Of a DNA stretch of 43,206 nt, positions 18,670 through 28,533 are shown one piece after another; the first letter of the stretch is position 1, and the number at the start of each line of letters is the position of its first letter. The notes beneath the pieces are model-generated. The model was not told the DNA's origin. It was given only the letters and a program-made list of their open reading frames with translations, and did not search any database. This DNA is from an uncultured Flavobacteriaceae bacterium (GTDB lineage Bacteria > Bacteroidota > Bacteroidia > Flavobacteriales > Flavobacteriaceae). Made by a program: the position numbers and the translations under genes. The DNA is taken from contig CAJQNZ010000027.1 of NCBI GenBank assembly GCA_905479835.1, forward strand, positions 1-43,206, read 5' to 3'.

Positions 18670-21600
18670 TTAATTGATTATTACCTTATTAGATTGATTG
18701 TCAATCTTGAGAATATAAATTCCTTTTGATATTGACTGAGGTAATGAAAGTTTTCCAATTTTCAAATTAGTGTCATATTTTAAATCTGTTGAAATTATTC
18801 TTTTGCCTAAAACATCAAATAATTCTATTTTTTCAAAATGATCTAAATTCTTTATATAAATTACATTGTCATTTGTAGGATTAGGATATATAGTAAATGA
18901 ATTTAAAACCTCTTTTTCTATGCCTAAACTTGAGTCAAAGTATGGAATCGCAAAACTGTATGCATCTTTTCCTATTTTTTCACCTATTATCCTTCCTGGA
19001 ATATCATCAAAAGAAGGATGTATACCTCCCCAGATTCTTGATAAAGAACATTGATCTGAAGCATCTCGATACGTTGCCCATTGCAAAGTCAAATCTACAG
19101 AAGGTCCTTCTTCAAAAACTAAAAATTCATTAGACTTTGCAACAAATTCACCTATTCCTCCCGGAAAAAATGGATCCCCTGTTATACTGGTTAATACCTC
19201 AGCCGCTGCTCTAGAAAAAGTTGAGTGACCAGAAATAAAACCTGCAAAAGGTGGTGTTACGAAAGATGGTCTCTGATAAGGCCACCAGTTTTCTGCAAGT
19301 ATCCAACCTACACCTGCATAATCTGTATCTGTATTGGAAATATAATCGTGACCTTTCCAAGTATAGAGTTTAATTTTCCCTACATGTTCATTATTTACTC
19401 CAGCTAGAGGATCACTTTCTGAAACCACTTCTATATAATCTGCAATTAGTTTTATGCCTTGTATATCATAATTATTTAAAGAAGGATCTGAACTTTGTCC
19501 TTTATCTGCCATAAAACGAATTGCTGAAATAGGTCTTATATAATCATACCATCCTTTTAAACTCCATGAAGTAACTGCCGCATCATGCATTGCACCTCCT
19601 AAAATGAAATAAGATTTAACTTCCCATTCTATCGGATCCAAAATTTCTCCTTCTCCTCCTAGTTTTTTGACCAATAATGGGTTATCGTTTATGTAATTCA
19701 AAAGAGTAAACCAATGTCCTGGAGGTGTTTCAGATTCTGGTCCATCTGCCCAAAACTCGGCTAAAACTCTTGTATAATCTCCTCTTGGGACTATTTGCTC
19801 TTGATAAGGTTCATTGGTTGATGGATTTAATGAATGTCCAGTACTATTATCTCCTCCATTAAAATATTCATAGAAATCACCATAACTTGAATAATCTGTT
19901 GGGAAAGAACTACTATCTATATTACCTAGAGATTTTGGAGAAATATCTATTTGGACTCCATCATTAATATCTAAATGTGATCCCCAAACTGATACCATTG
20001 AAAAACCCCATTTATACAATTCTCTTGTATCGTCTGTTAATAATGGTGGTGGAGATACTGGGTCATGAAATACTGTGAAATTATTACCAGATCTATTAAA
20101 AGTACTTTTATGTTCATCTGTTAATGCAAATGGATATACACTTCCCCATTCTGGACTTAGAAAATCAGGAGTGGAACTACCAATCTCATTTCCACTTTGA
20201 TCTATAAAAGTTTCCAAACTTAGAGGTTGCCATCTATTAGGATCAATCATAGTAGTATTACCAGCAGTTTCTGGATTCATGGGAGGATTTACAGACTTGT
20301 AATAAATATTTTCGTAATCATTTATTTCATTTGACATATCCATATTACCATAATTAATTATGGTTTCTGCAATGAAATTACCTAGAGCTCTTGCATCACC
20401 ATTTTGATAATCAGTAGCTGTATAAGTTACATCATAATCTAATTTACTCATTACCAGATCAAATATATCCTGTGTTGTATCGGCATTTGGCGAATTTTTA
20501 AATCTATGACTTAGCAGTCTATAAGAGGCGTAACTAATTGCTTGAATTTGAGAATCTTTAATATCGTCATCTTGCGACTCAAATACATTGAGTTCACTCG
20601 AAAAACCATTGAGTTCGTTTCCTATCAGATACGGTCGTGCATTTACATCATATATTGCCCAAGCGTCGTACATAGCTACACTATGATGAAACAAATTTCT
20701 CGCATGAACCGTAGGTCTAGCATAATCATTTCGTATGGCATTTAATAATGCCTCATTCCACAATCTTACTATCGATTTATCTTGAGATAAACTTTCTATA
20801 GTAAAATTAATTTCAAGTCCTATATTTTTACTTGAACAAGTAGTATCAGTTTCAATTACATTCACTTTTCCATGCGGCTCCAAGCCCCATTTTACTAGTA
20901 TCGTTTCAGTCCCTTGACCCTCAATAATCTCACCTCCAGCAACCTGCCATTGAATTGTAGAACCCTGTGAAATTGAGTAAGTATACGTTTCTTCTGATAA
21001 AAAACCAGTAATGTTACTACCTATGATTTCTTGAGATGGTAAATACGTGCATGAACCATCAGATATTGTGGCTTCTGGATTATAGTTACATGATGTAGGA
21101 TCAATGCAACCTTCTATTTTAATTGTTGGAGAAATCTCTAAATAAGTAAAACCTCCATTTTCAATTGCTTTTATACTATTATTTACTGTAATTGAATTGT
21201 AGACCTCTTCTATTCCTGAAGGCCATTTTATTTTTAATTCAGTAATTTCTGAATCATCAATCAATCCAAAATGTACTGGTTTGATATTTTGAGAAAGAAA
21301 ACCTACTCCATTAAAATACCTATGAATTGTTCCTTGAGATGTCGTTAGTGAAATTTTTGTGCCAATAGCACTTTTATTAGAAACAGTTCCTTCTAGATGA
21401 ATCTTAAACCAATTTAATGAAGAATCTGAGGTGTTAATTGTTTTGTTTTCATAAAAAAACGGTTGTTTATCACTATTGGTGACAAACAAATCTAAATCTC
21501 CATCATTGTCATAGTCAAAATCTACAGTACTTACACTACTTCCTAAATCATTCATTCCTAATGAACTCGTAATATCAATGAAATTATTTTGTGAGTTACT

Positions 21601-22746
21601 TAATTCATTTTTATAATACACATTATCTTCTGCTGTTCCACGTAACAATTCAAAACCACTTGCAACAAATAAATCTAAATCTCCATCCAAATCGAAATCT
21701 GCAAAAGTAGTTCCCCATGACCATCCTGTATTATTAACTCCTTTACTCAATGCTATATTTGTAAAAATATTATTACCGTTATTATGGTACAGTACATTTT
21801 TTTCTATTGCTGTAATAAAAAAATCAAAATTTCCATCGTTGTTATAATCACCAATAGCAATTCCCATATCATCAACATTGCTATTTAATCCGAAATTTAT
21901 AGCCTGATCTTCAAATTGTTCTCCTTTATTATTTATGTATAATCTATTGGGTCTTGATAAATCATTGGCAACATATATGTCCATCCATCCATCATTATTA
22001 AAATCAAAAGGAAAAGATGTATAACTATGGAAATTGGATATGTTTTCTACTAAACCTATTTGTTGAGAAATGTCTTGAAATGTTCCATCCTTATTATTCC
22101 TATATAATTTATTACTACCACAAGTCTTCCAATCTGCAATAAATAGATCTAAATAACTATCATTGTTGTAGTCAAACCATGATACATTATTATTCGAACA
22201 ATCATTACTTAAAGGAAATCCTGATTGCTCAGTAACGTTTTCAAAAGTGCCATCTCCATTATTATGAAATAGTTGTATTTTATTATAATTTGACAAGAAA
22301 ATATCTACGTAACCATCATTGTCATAATCTCCCCAATATGCTCCAAACTTACTTCCTGCAAGTCCAAAAAAACTTACTTCTTCCGTTCTTGGATATAAAT
22401 TGGATAGACCTGCTTGATCTGTAACATTGGTAAAAGTTCCGTCATTATTATTTCTGAATAATTTGCTTGAAGTAGATGGATCTGAACTAATATCGTTTTT
22501 TATTGCTACAATAAAAACATCCAAATCATTGTCGTTATCATAGTCAGCAACTGCAACTCCATTATTTTCCCTCACATTTTCGAATCCAGAAATTGATGTA
22601 ATATTTTCAAAGTTCTGTCCATAAATGAAAAATGGAAAAAACACAAAAAAGAACGCTAATTTAATGGAGTTACTTTGAAAGTTTTTATGAAAAAAAAACA
22701 ATAAAGATGATGCATGGCTTAATACAGCATTTTTATTTGTCAACAT
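18670..22746 (-). CDS. Exported FG-GAP/ASPIC repeat - vanadium haloperoxidase-like fusion with T9SS tail
   Basis: This 1358-residue protein combines four parts. A hydrophobic export segment (about 28-44) follows an unusual N-terminus. Residues about 50-440 hold at least seven FG-GAP/VCBS units with Ca-binding-type loops (GDYDNDGYVDIFLSN, ADFDLDGDLDLFVAS), ending in an ASPIC/UnbV segment (about 465-540). A CIDPTSCNYNPEATISDGSC linker follows. The third part (about 660-1265) has the residues of vanadium haloperoxidases: Lys1064 and Arg1071 (KGWYDYIRP), SGH 1172-1174, Arg1237 and His1243 (SRIWGGIHP), with the same +7 and +6 spacings as fungal chloroperoxidase. The last 80 residues are a type A T9SS sorting domain (FTIYPNPTND...). 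Surface or secreted location is likely; whether it oxidises halide or acts as a phosphatase is unknown. Confidence 0.88.
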   Translation of the reverse strand: MLTNKNAVLSHASSLLFFFHKNFQSNSIKLAFFFVFFPFFIYGQNFENITSISGFENVRENNGVAVADYDNDNDLDVFIVAIKNDISSDPSTSSKLFRNNNDGTFTNVTDQAGLSNLYPRTEEVSFFGLAGSKFGAYWGDYDNDGYVDIFLSNYNKIQLFHNNGDGTFENVTEQSGFPLSNDCSNNNVSWFDYNNDSYLDLFIADWKTCGSNKLYRNNKDGTFQDISQQIGLVENISNFHSYTSFPFDFNNDGWMDIYVANDLSRPNRLYINNKGEQFEDQAINFGLNSNVDDMGIAIGDYNNDGNFDFFITAIEKNVLYHNNGNNIFTNIALSKGVNNTGWSWGTTFADFDLDGDLDLFVASGFELLRGTAEDNVYYKNELSNSQNNFIDITSSLGMNDLGSSVSTVDFDYDNDGDLDLFVTNSDKQPFFYENKTINTSDSSLNWFKIHLEGTVSNKSAIGTKISLTTSQGTIHRYFNGVGFLSQNIKPVHFGLIDDSEITELKIKWPSGIEEVYNSITVNNSIKAIENGGFTYLEISPTIKIEGCIDPTSCNYNPEATISDGSCTYLPSQEIIGSNITGFLSEETYTYSISQGSTIQWQVAGGEIIEGQGTETILVKWGLEPHGKVNVIETDTTCSSKNIGLEINFTIESLSQDKSIVRLWNEALLNAIRNDYARPTVHARNLFHHSVAMYDAWAIYDVNARPYLIGNELNGFSSELNVFESQDDDIKDSQIQAISYASYRLLSHRFKNSPNADTTQDIFDLVMSKLDYDVTYTATDYQNGDARALGNFIAETIINYGNMDMSNEINDYENIYYKSVNPPMNPETAGNTTMIDPNRWQPLSLETFIDQSGNEIGSSTPDFLSPEWGSVYPFALTDEHKSTFNRSGNNFTVFHDPVSPPPLLTDDTRELYKWGFSMVSVWGSHLDINDGVQIDISPKSLGNIDSSSFPTDYSSYGDFYEYFNGGDNSTGHSLNPSTNEPYQEQIVPRGDYTRVLAEFWADGPESETPPGHWFTLLNYINDNPLLVKKLGGEGEILDPIEWEVKSYFILGGAMHDAAVTSWSLKGWYDYIRPISAIRFMADKGQSSDPSLNNYDIQGIKLIADYIEVVSESDPLAGVNNEHVGKIKLYTWKGHDYISNTDTDYAGVGWILAENWWPYQRPSFVTPPFAGFISGHSTFSRAAAEVLTSITGDPFFPGGIGEFVAKSNEFLVFEEGPSVDLTLQWATYRDASDQCSLSRIWGGIHPSFDDIPGRIIGEKIGKDAYSFAIPYFDSSLGIEKEVLNSFTIYPNPTNDNVIYIKNLDHFEKIELFDVLGKRIISTDLKYDTNLKIGKLSLPQSISKGIYILKIDNQSNKVIIN

Positions 22747-22790
22747 ACCTTTTCCGTTTTTTATTGAATTACAAATATCGGTAATTATTT
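22725..22790 (-). repeat. Upstream and start-region repeat, copy 2 (before the haloperoxidase fusion)
   Basis: On the minus strand this stretch covers the 5' leader and first codons of the 1358-residue gene. It matches the leader and start of the small membrane protein gene at 18381-18563: 24 of 25 bases over 22766-22790, and the coding starts align as MLTNKNAVLSHAS against MSMNKNTVLSWAT. After about 18 residues similarity ends and the export segment begins. Confidence 0.7.
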
Positions 22791-22845
22791 CTTTATCATT
22801 GATATAGGATTTATAAAATCTATCATAACTATAAAACTTAAGAAA

Positions 22846-23832
22846 CTATTCTCTACCCAATTTACGCAATGCTATCCATTGCTTCATCTTTTCTTTAGCA
22901 TCACATGCAGGATATCCAAGAACTGTTTTACCAGCAGCAACATCATTAATTACTCCAGAACCTGCTCCAACGACTACTCCAGAATGAAGTATTGTATGAT
23001 CTTTAATAGATGCACTTCCTCCTATAATAACACCATCTCCTAAAGTAACAGAACCTGCTAGACCACTATTTCCAGCCATAATACAAAATTTTCCCAAAAC
23101 AGAATTATGACCTATCTGCACTAAGTTGTCAATTTTACAACCATCTCCTATGATAGTTGAACTAAACTTTCCTCTATCTACGCAAGAATTTGCACCAATT
23201 TCTACATGATTACCAATCACAACATTCCCTATATGAATAATTTTAGTTAATCCTTTTTCACTTGGTCGATATCCAAAACCATCTGCACCTATGCTTACAT
23301 TAGTATGAAAAATACAATAGTTTCCTATTTCGCTTCGCTCTCTTATTACAGTTCCTGACCAAATTACGGTATGATTGCCAATTGTAGAATCATCAAAAAT
23401 TGATACATTAGGATAAATGATCACATGATCTCCTAAAACTACATTTTTACCTATATAAGAATTAGCACCAATCTTACATCCTTTTCCCAATTGTACTGAA
23501 GTATCAATTACTGCCGTTGGATGAATATCTACTTCAAAAGATGGAGAGTCTGGCTCAAAAGCTTCTAATAAAGTTGCCATTGCTAAATCAGCATTTTGAA
23601 CCTTAATAAATGCTTTTCCTTTTCCTGGAAGTAACTCAATTTTTTCATCTACAATGGCTGCACTTGCATTTGAATTACTCCATAAACGTGCAAACTTATT
23701 ATTTCCAATAAAAGTAATTTGTCCTTTTTCTGCTTTTTCTATTTGCTCAGGAGCATTGATTATTTCTGAAGAGTCTCCTACTACCTCACCTTTTAAAAGT
23801 GAATTAATTTCTTGTACAGTAAATGATTTCAT
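22846..23832 (-). CDS. lpxD: UDP-3-O-acylglucosamine N-acyltransferase LpxD
   Basis: LpxD adds the second 3-hydroxyacyl chain to UDP-acylglucosamine in lipid A synthesis. The 328-residue product has the N-terminal uridine-binding domain (FTVQEINSLLKGEVVGDS ... GQITFIGNNKFA) and then a long left-handed beta helix of hexapeptide repeats (IHPTAVIDTSVQLGKGCKIG and onward). The catalytic His is about residue 242 in QIGHNSVLGKFC, and the downstream NSGLAGSVTLGD and GAGSGVINDV stretches fit. Flavobacteria often have two LpxD-like genes; this one is the longer form. It stands alone here, away from other lipid A genes. Confidence 0.92.
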   Translation of the reverse strand: MKSFTVQEINSLLKGEVVGDSSEIINAPEQIEKAEKGQITFIGNNKFARLWSNSNASAAIVDEKIELLPGKGKAFIKVQNADLAMATLLEAFEPDSPSFEVDIHPTAVIDTSVQLGKGCKIGANSYIGKNVVLGDHVIIYPNVSIFDDSTIGNHTVIWSGTVIRERSEIGNYCIFHTNVSIGADGFGYRPSEKGLTKIIHIGNVVIGNHVEIGANSCVDRGKFSSTIIGDGCKIDNLVQIGHNSVLGKFCIMAGNSGLAGSVTLGDGVIIGGSASIKDHTILHSGVVVGAGSGVINDVAAGKTVLGYPACDAKEKMKQWIALRKLGRE

Positions 23833-23883
23833 TATAGGGGTTTATATAAATTTATTAAAATAAATTTTTAGTACTTTAAAAAG

Positions 23884-23910
23884 AAAACCCTTCTAAAAGA
23901 AGAGTTTTTT
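23884..23910 (-). terminator. Terminator after the fadH-type gene
   Basis: On the minus strand AAAACTCTTC pairs with GAAGGGTTTT (one mismatch) and is followed by a T-rich tract. It starts 9 bases after the stop at 23919. Confidence 0.75.
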
Positions 23911-23918
23911 AATCCTAT

Positions 23919-26042
<2,124 letters not shown>

Positions 26043-26056
26043 TTAAGATTTTATAT

Positions 26057-26926
26057 TTAATATAAATAGCCCATTTTCCCCATTTGATAATCACGCATTG
26101 CCTCCATAATTTCGGTTTGAGTATTCATCACGTAGGGTCCATATTGAGCAACTTTCTCATTGATAGGTTCACCAGATAAAATTAACAAAGTACTCTCCTT
26201 TGTTGCTTCAAATTCAATTGCACTTCCATCTTGATTGAAAGTTACCATCTGAATAACTCCTTTCTCAAGTGTAACTTCATTGTTTACTATTATTTCTCCT
26301 TCCAATAAATAAATAAGTGATTGATGTGTTTTTGGAATTTCGATTCTCATTCTTCCGCTTGCTGATGTTTTTGCTGTAAATACATTTACATCAGTTTGGG
26401 TTTGAATTAAACCATTACTCGTTTGCTGTTCTCCTGCAACAATTTTCAACTCAACACTTTTATCTTCATTGACGACAACTGGTATATCATCACTTTTAAC
26501 ATGCTGATAATTGGCAGACATCATTTTTTTTTCTGCTGGGAGATTTAACCATAATTGAATTCCTTCTAGTTCTCCTCCTTTTTTTACAAATTCTTTAGTA
26601 GGTCCTTCTGCATGGATAATTCCTCGCCCTGCAGTTGTCCATTGAACATCTCCTGCTTGTACAAGCATTTCATTTCCTAATGAATCTCTATGTAATTGCT
26701 CTCCTTTAAAAAGCAAAGTGATTGGTTCAAATCCACGATGTGGATGCGGACCAAGATCAAATGGATTGTTAAATTCACTTATAGCATAAGGTCCATAATG
26801 ATGTAATAATATAAAAGGATCAACATTTTCTATTCCATCTGTTGGTATTGGTTGCCGCAATCGTATTGGTCCCATATTTACTAAAGGGCTTCCTACTTTT
26901 TTTTGAATTGTTTTTAGTGTTTTCAT
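26057..26926 (-). CDS. Pirin family protein
   Basis: Pirins are bicupin proteins; some have quercetinase activity and bind iron through three His and one Glu. This 289-residue protein has the pirin opening (RLRQPIPTDGIENVDPFILL) and the metal-site motif HPHRGFEPIT (about 62-71), with HRDS and IIHAEG (about 105-121) supplying the other ligands, so the N-terminal cupin looks metal-binding. The C-terminal cupin lacks obvious ligands, as in relatives. It follows the MarR gene after 48 bp that contain a 20-bp palindrome. The substrate is unknown; context with an FMN reductase suggests handling of quinones or other electrophiles (inference). Confidence 0.9.
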   Translation of the reverse strand: MKTLKTIQKKVGSPLVNMGPIRLRQPIPTDGIENVDPFILLHHYGPYAISEFNNPFDLGPHPHRGFEPITLLFKGEQLHRDSLGNEMLVQAGDVQWTTAGRGIIHAEGPTKEFVKKGGELEGIQLWLNLPAEKKMMSANYQHVKSDDIPVVVNEDKSVELKIVAGEQQTSNGLIQTQTDVNVFTAKTSASGRMRIEIPKTHQSLIYLLEGEIIVNNEVTLEKGVIQMVTFNQDGSAIEFEATKESTLLILSGEPINEKVAQYGPYVMNTQTEIMEAMRDYQMGKMGYLY

Positions 26927-26940
26927 TTTTTTCTCTTTTA

Positions 26941-26960
26941 TTATTTTCCATAGAAAATAA
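26941..26960 (-). promoter_or_regulatory. Palindromic operator before the pirin gene
   Basis: TTATTTTCCATAGAAAATAA has perfect 8-base arms (TTATTTTC / GAAAATAA) around CATA, 14 bases before the pirin ATG and inside the 48-bp gap after the MarR gene. It matches the core of the palindrome in the 28416-28456 promoter at 18 of 20 positions. The nearby MarR protein is the obvious candidate to bind both. Confidence 0.7.
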
Positions 26961-26974
26961 TTGAATACATTTTT

Positions 26975-27412
26975 TTATCTTAGTTTGTCTAGTAAATTAC
27001 TTAATTGCACTGCTTCTTCATCAGTTATTTTTTCTAAAAGATCTAACTTGAAAATCTTATCAATTTCAGTTAATAATGTAAGCCCTTTAGAAGAAATTTT
27101 TATAAACACTACTCTTCTATCATGATCACAAGACAATCTTTCAATCAAATCTTTTTCACAGAGCTTGTCCATCAATCGTGTTGCATTGGGAGCACGTTCT
27201 ATCATTCTATCTTTAATGACTTTAACTTTAATAGGTTCTCCTGCTCCTCTTAAAATTCTGAGAATATTATATTGTTGGGGTGAGATTCCATAAGGTTTGA
27301 AAAACTCATTCTCAGTACTATTAAGCCAGTTGGCTGTATATTTAATATTGATAAGAGCTTTCACTTTATGGTTTGGAAATATTGACTCTATATCCTTAGA
27401 AATATCACCCAT
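26975..27412 (-). CDS. MarR-family transcriptional regulator
   Basis: The 145-residue protein is a winged-helix MarR regulator: GISPQQYNILRILRGAGEP (about 43-61), the recognition region RMIERAPNATRLMDKLCEKD (about 69-88) and the wing LSCDHDRRVVFIKISSKG (about 93-110) with the family DRR motif. MarR proteins usually repress nearby genes and release DNA on binding phenolic or oxidising ligands. No cysteine pair of the OhrR type is placed to suggest redox sensing. It lies 10 bases after the FMN reductase and is probably cotranscribed. Two near-identical palindromes, before pirin (26941) and before the DoxX-like gene (28435), are its likely sites; their AT-rich 20-bp form fits MarR dimers. Confidence 0.9.
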   Translation of the reverse strand: MGDISKDIESIFPNHKVKALINIKYTANWLNSTENEFFKPYGISPQQYNILRILRGAGEPIKVKVIKDRMIERAPNATRLMDKLCEKDLIERLSCDHDRRVVFIKISSKGLTLLTEIDKIFKLDLLEKITDEEAVQLSNLLDKLR

Positions 27413-27422
27413 TTATTTTATT

Positions 27423-27953
27423 TTAAATTGACTTTTGAAACTTTAAAATTTCGATGTCCAATTGCTTTTTAAGATCTTCGTTTATTAGTTTTCCATCTTT
27501 AAAATTATCATGAAAACTTGGTAATGAATAATCAGAAATAATATTTCCGCCCATATAAGGGAAACGACCTTTCGCAATTTCAAGAACAGTCGCTCCTCCT
27601 CTTGCTCCAGGAGAAGTTGCCAATAATAACATTGGTATATTACTCCATAACTTTCCATCAATTCTAGACATCCAGTCAAATAAATTTTTAAAAACAGTAG
27701 CGTAAGTACCATTATGCTCCGCTAAAGAAAGCACTATTCCATCTGAAGATGTTATTAAATCCAAAAATGCTTGCGCATTTTCAGGGATGCTAGATTCATT
27801 TTCCAAATCAATACCATAAATCGGCAATGGAAAATCATTTAAGTCAACCACATTCAATCCGACGTTATCAATCAAAGATGCAGCATAAGCTGCCCATTTT
27901 TTATTAATTGAATCTTTACTATTACTTCCAGCAAAAACGAGTATTTTTTTCAT
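27423..27953 (-). CDS. NAD(P)H-dependent FMN reductase family protein
   Basis: The 176-residue flavodoxin-like protein has the FMN phosphate loop GSNSKDSINKK (about 9-19), and SLAEHNGTYATVFKNLFDWM (about 96-115) matches the NADPH-dependent FMN reductase family (usually P-E-Y-N; here A-E-H-N). LATSPGARGGA is the next typical loop. Members reduce FMN, quinones, azo dyes or chromate with NAD(P)H. It heads the marR-pirin group, 88 bp after the DoxX-like gene. A redox defence role is suggested by the neighbours. Confidence 0.87.
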   Translation of the reverse strand: MKKILVFAGSNSKDSINKKWAAYAASLIDNVGLNVVDLNDFPLPIYGIDLENESSIPENAQAFLDLITSSDGIVLSLAEHNGTYATVFKNLFDWMSRIDGKLWSNIPMLLLATSPGARGGATVLEIAKGRFPYMGGNIISDYSLPSFHDNFKDGKLINEDLKKQLDIEILKFQKSI

Positions 27954-28041
27954 ATGTCAATATTATGTTATTAAATCGGTCAAATGCTATCCGCTACCAA
28001 TCACTTCCATGATGATAAACTTTTAGCATGCTCATTTATTA

Positions 28042-28392
28042 TTAATTTTTTTTACTATAAATATATGAAACGGTTAAAAATATCAAACCAAGAATGGCTC
28101 CCATTTGCTCTCCATCTCCTATCATTACATGTGCAAAAAAAGCAAGTACAAGTCCAAAGAAAAATCCAGCATATGCCCATTCTTTCAATGTTTTATTTCC
28201 AACAAACCAAATTGCTGCTAAACCCAATAATTTTGCTACTGCGTATGGATAAATGATATAGGTTGGATATCCAAAATCGGTAAACATTCCAGCTACTTCA
28301 GCATGATTAAAAAAATACATTCCTGCAGAAAACAACATTAACAATGTTAGTAATCCTGTAGCGATATAATAAATAATTTTATTTTTTTTCAT
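28042..28392 (-). CDS. DoxX-like membrane protein
   Basis: The 116-residue protein has four hydrophobic segments and the DoxX-like pattern YYIATGLLTLLMLFSAGMYF ... GYPTYIIYPYAVAKLLGLAAI. DoxX-like proteins sit in the inner membrane and are often regulated with redox genes; biochemical role mostly unknown. I start at 28392 (MKKNKIIYYI). An upstream frame from 28446 would add 18 residues (MENKIIYYIFVK...), but that DNA is a direct repeat overlapping the promoter, and the extension is a repeated copy of the true N-terminus. The promoter (28416-28446) carries a palindrome that matches the one before pirin. Confidence 0.82.
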   Translation of the reverse strand: MKKNKIIYYIATGLLTLLMLFSAGMYFFNHAEVAGMFTDFGYPTYIIYPYAVAKLLGLAAIWFVGNKTLKEWAYAGFFFGLVLAFFAHVMIGDGEQMGAILGLIFLTVSYIYSKKN

Positions 28393-28442
28393 TTTGTTTG
28401 GCTTTATATACTTTACAAAAATATAATAAATAATTTTATTTT
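28364..28442. repeat. 22-bp direct repeat, two copies
   Basis: The same 22 bases (starting ATATAATAAATAATTTT) occur at 28364-28385, within the first codons of the DoxX-like gene, and at 28421-28442, within its promoter and operator. The second copy supplies one arm of the palindrome. Confidence 0.85.
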
Positions 28443-28456
28443 CCAAGGAAAATAAA
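28416..28456 (-). promoter_or_regulatory. DoxX-like gene promoter with palindromic MarR-type operator over the -33 box
   Basis: On the minus strand TTG (28446-28444), 20 nt, then TATTTTTG (28423-28416), a full match to the Bacteroidetes promoter. A perfect palindrome with 10-base arms TTTATTTTCC / GGAAAATAAA and a 2-base centre spans 28435-28456, so the -33 TTG is exactly at its centre. Occupation would mask the -33 box. Confidence 0.72.
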
Positions 28457-28477
28457 TCCTAGGAGTATTAAATAAAA

Positions 28478-28507
28478 AATGCGAGCCTTAAAAATAAGGC
28501 TCGCATT
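28478..28507 (-). terminator. aceA terminator
   Basis: A 13-bp perfect stem (28478-28490 with 28495-28507; core GCGAGCCTTA) with AAAA in the loop, followed on the minus strand by a T-run. It lies 26 bases after the aceA stop. Confidence 0.92.
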
Positions 28508-28533
28508 GTAAGATATGATTATTTAAAATTACT

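Noticed and set aside
20542-20745. Plus-strand open frame inside the haloperoxidase fusion
   Set aside because: No family features, no promoter, and it is antisense to a well-supported coding region.
18670-22746. Possibility that the 1358-residue gene is an artefact of two fused genes
   Set aside because: The frame is continuous, only one export signal is present at the start and one T9SS tail at the end, and the CIDPTSCNYNP linker joins the halves without internal start or promoter.
28393-28446. 18-residue extension of the DoxX-like protein
   Set aside because: It is encoded by the second copy of a 22-bp direct repeat that is part of the promoter; the peptide only repeats the true N-terminus.
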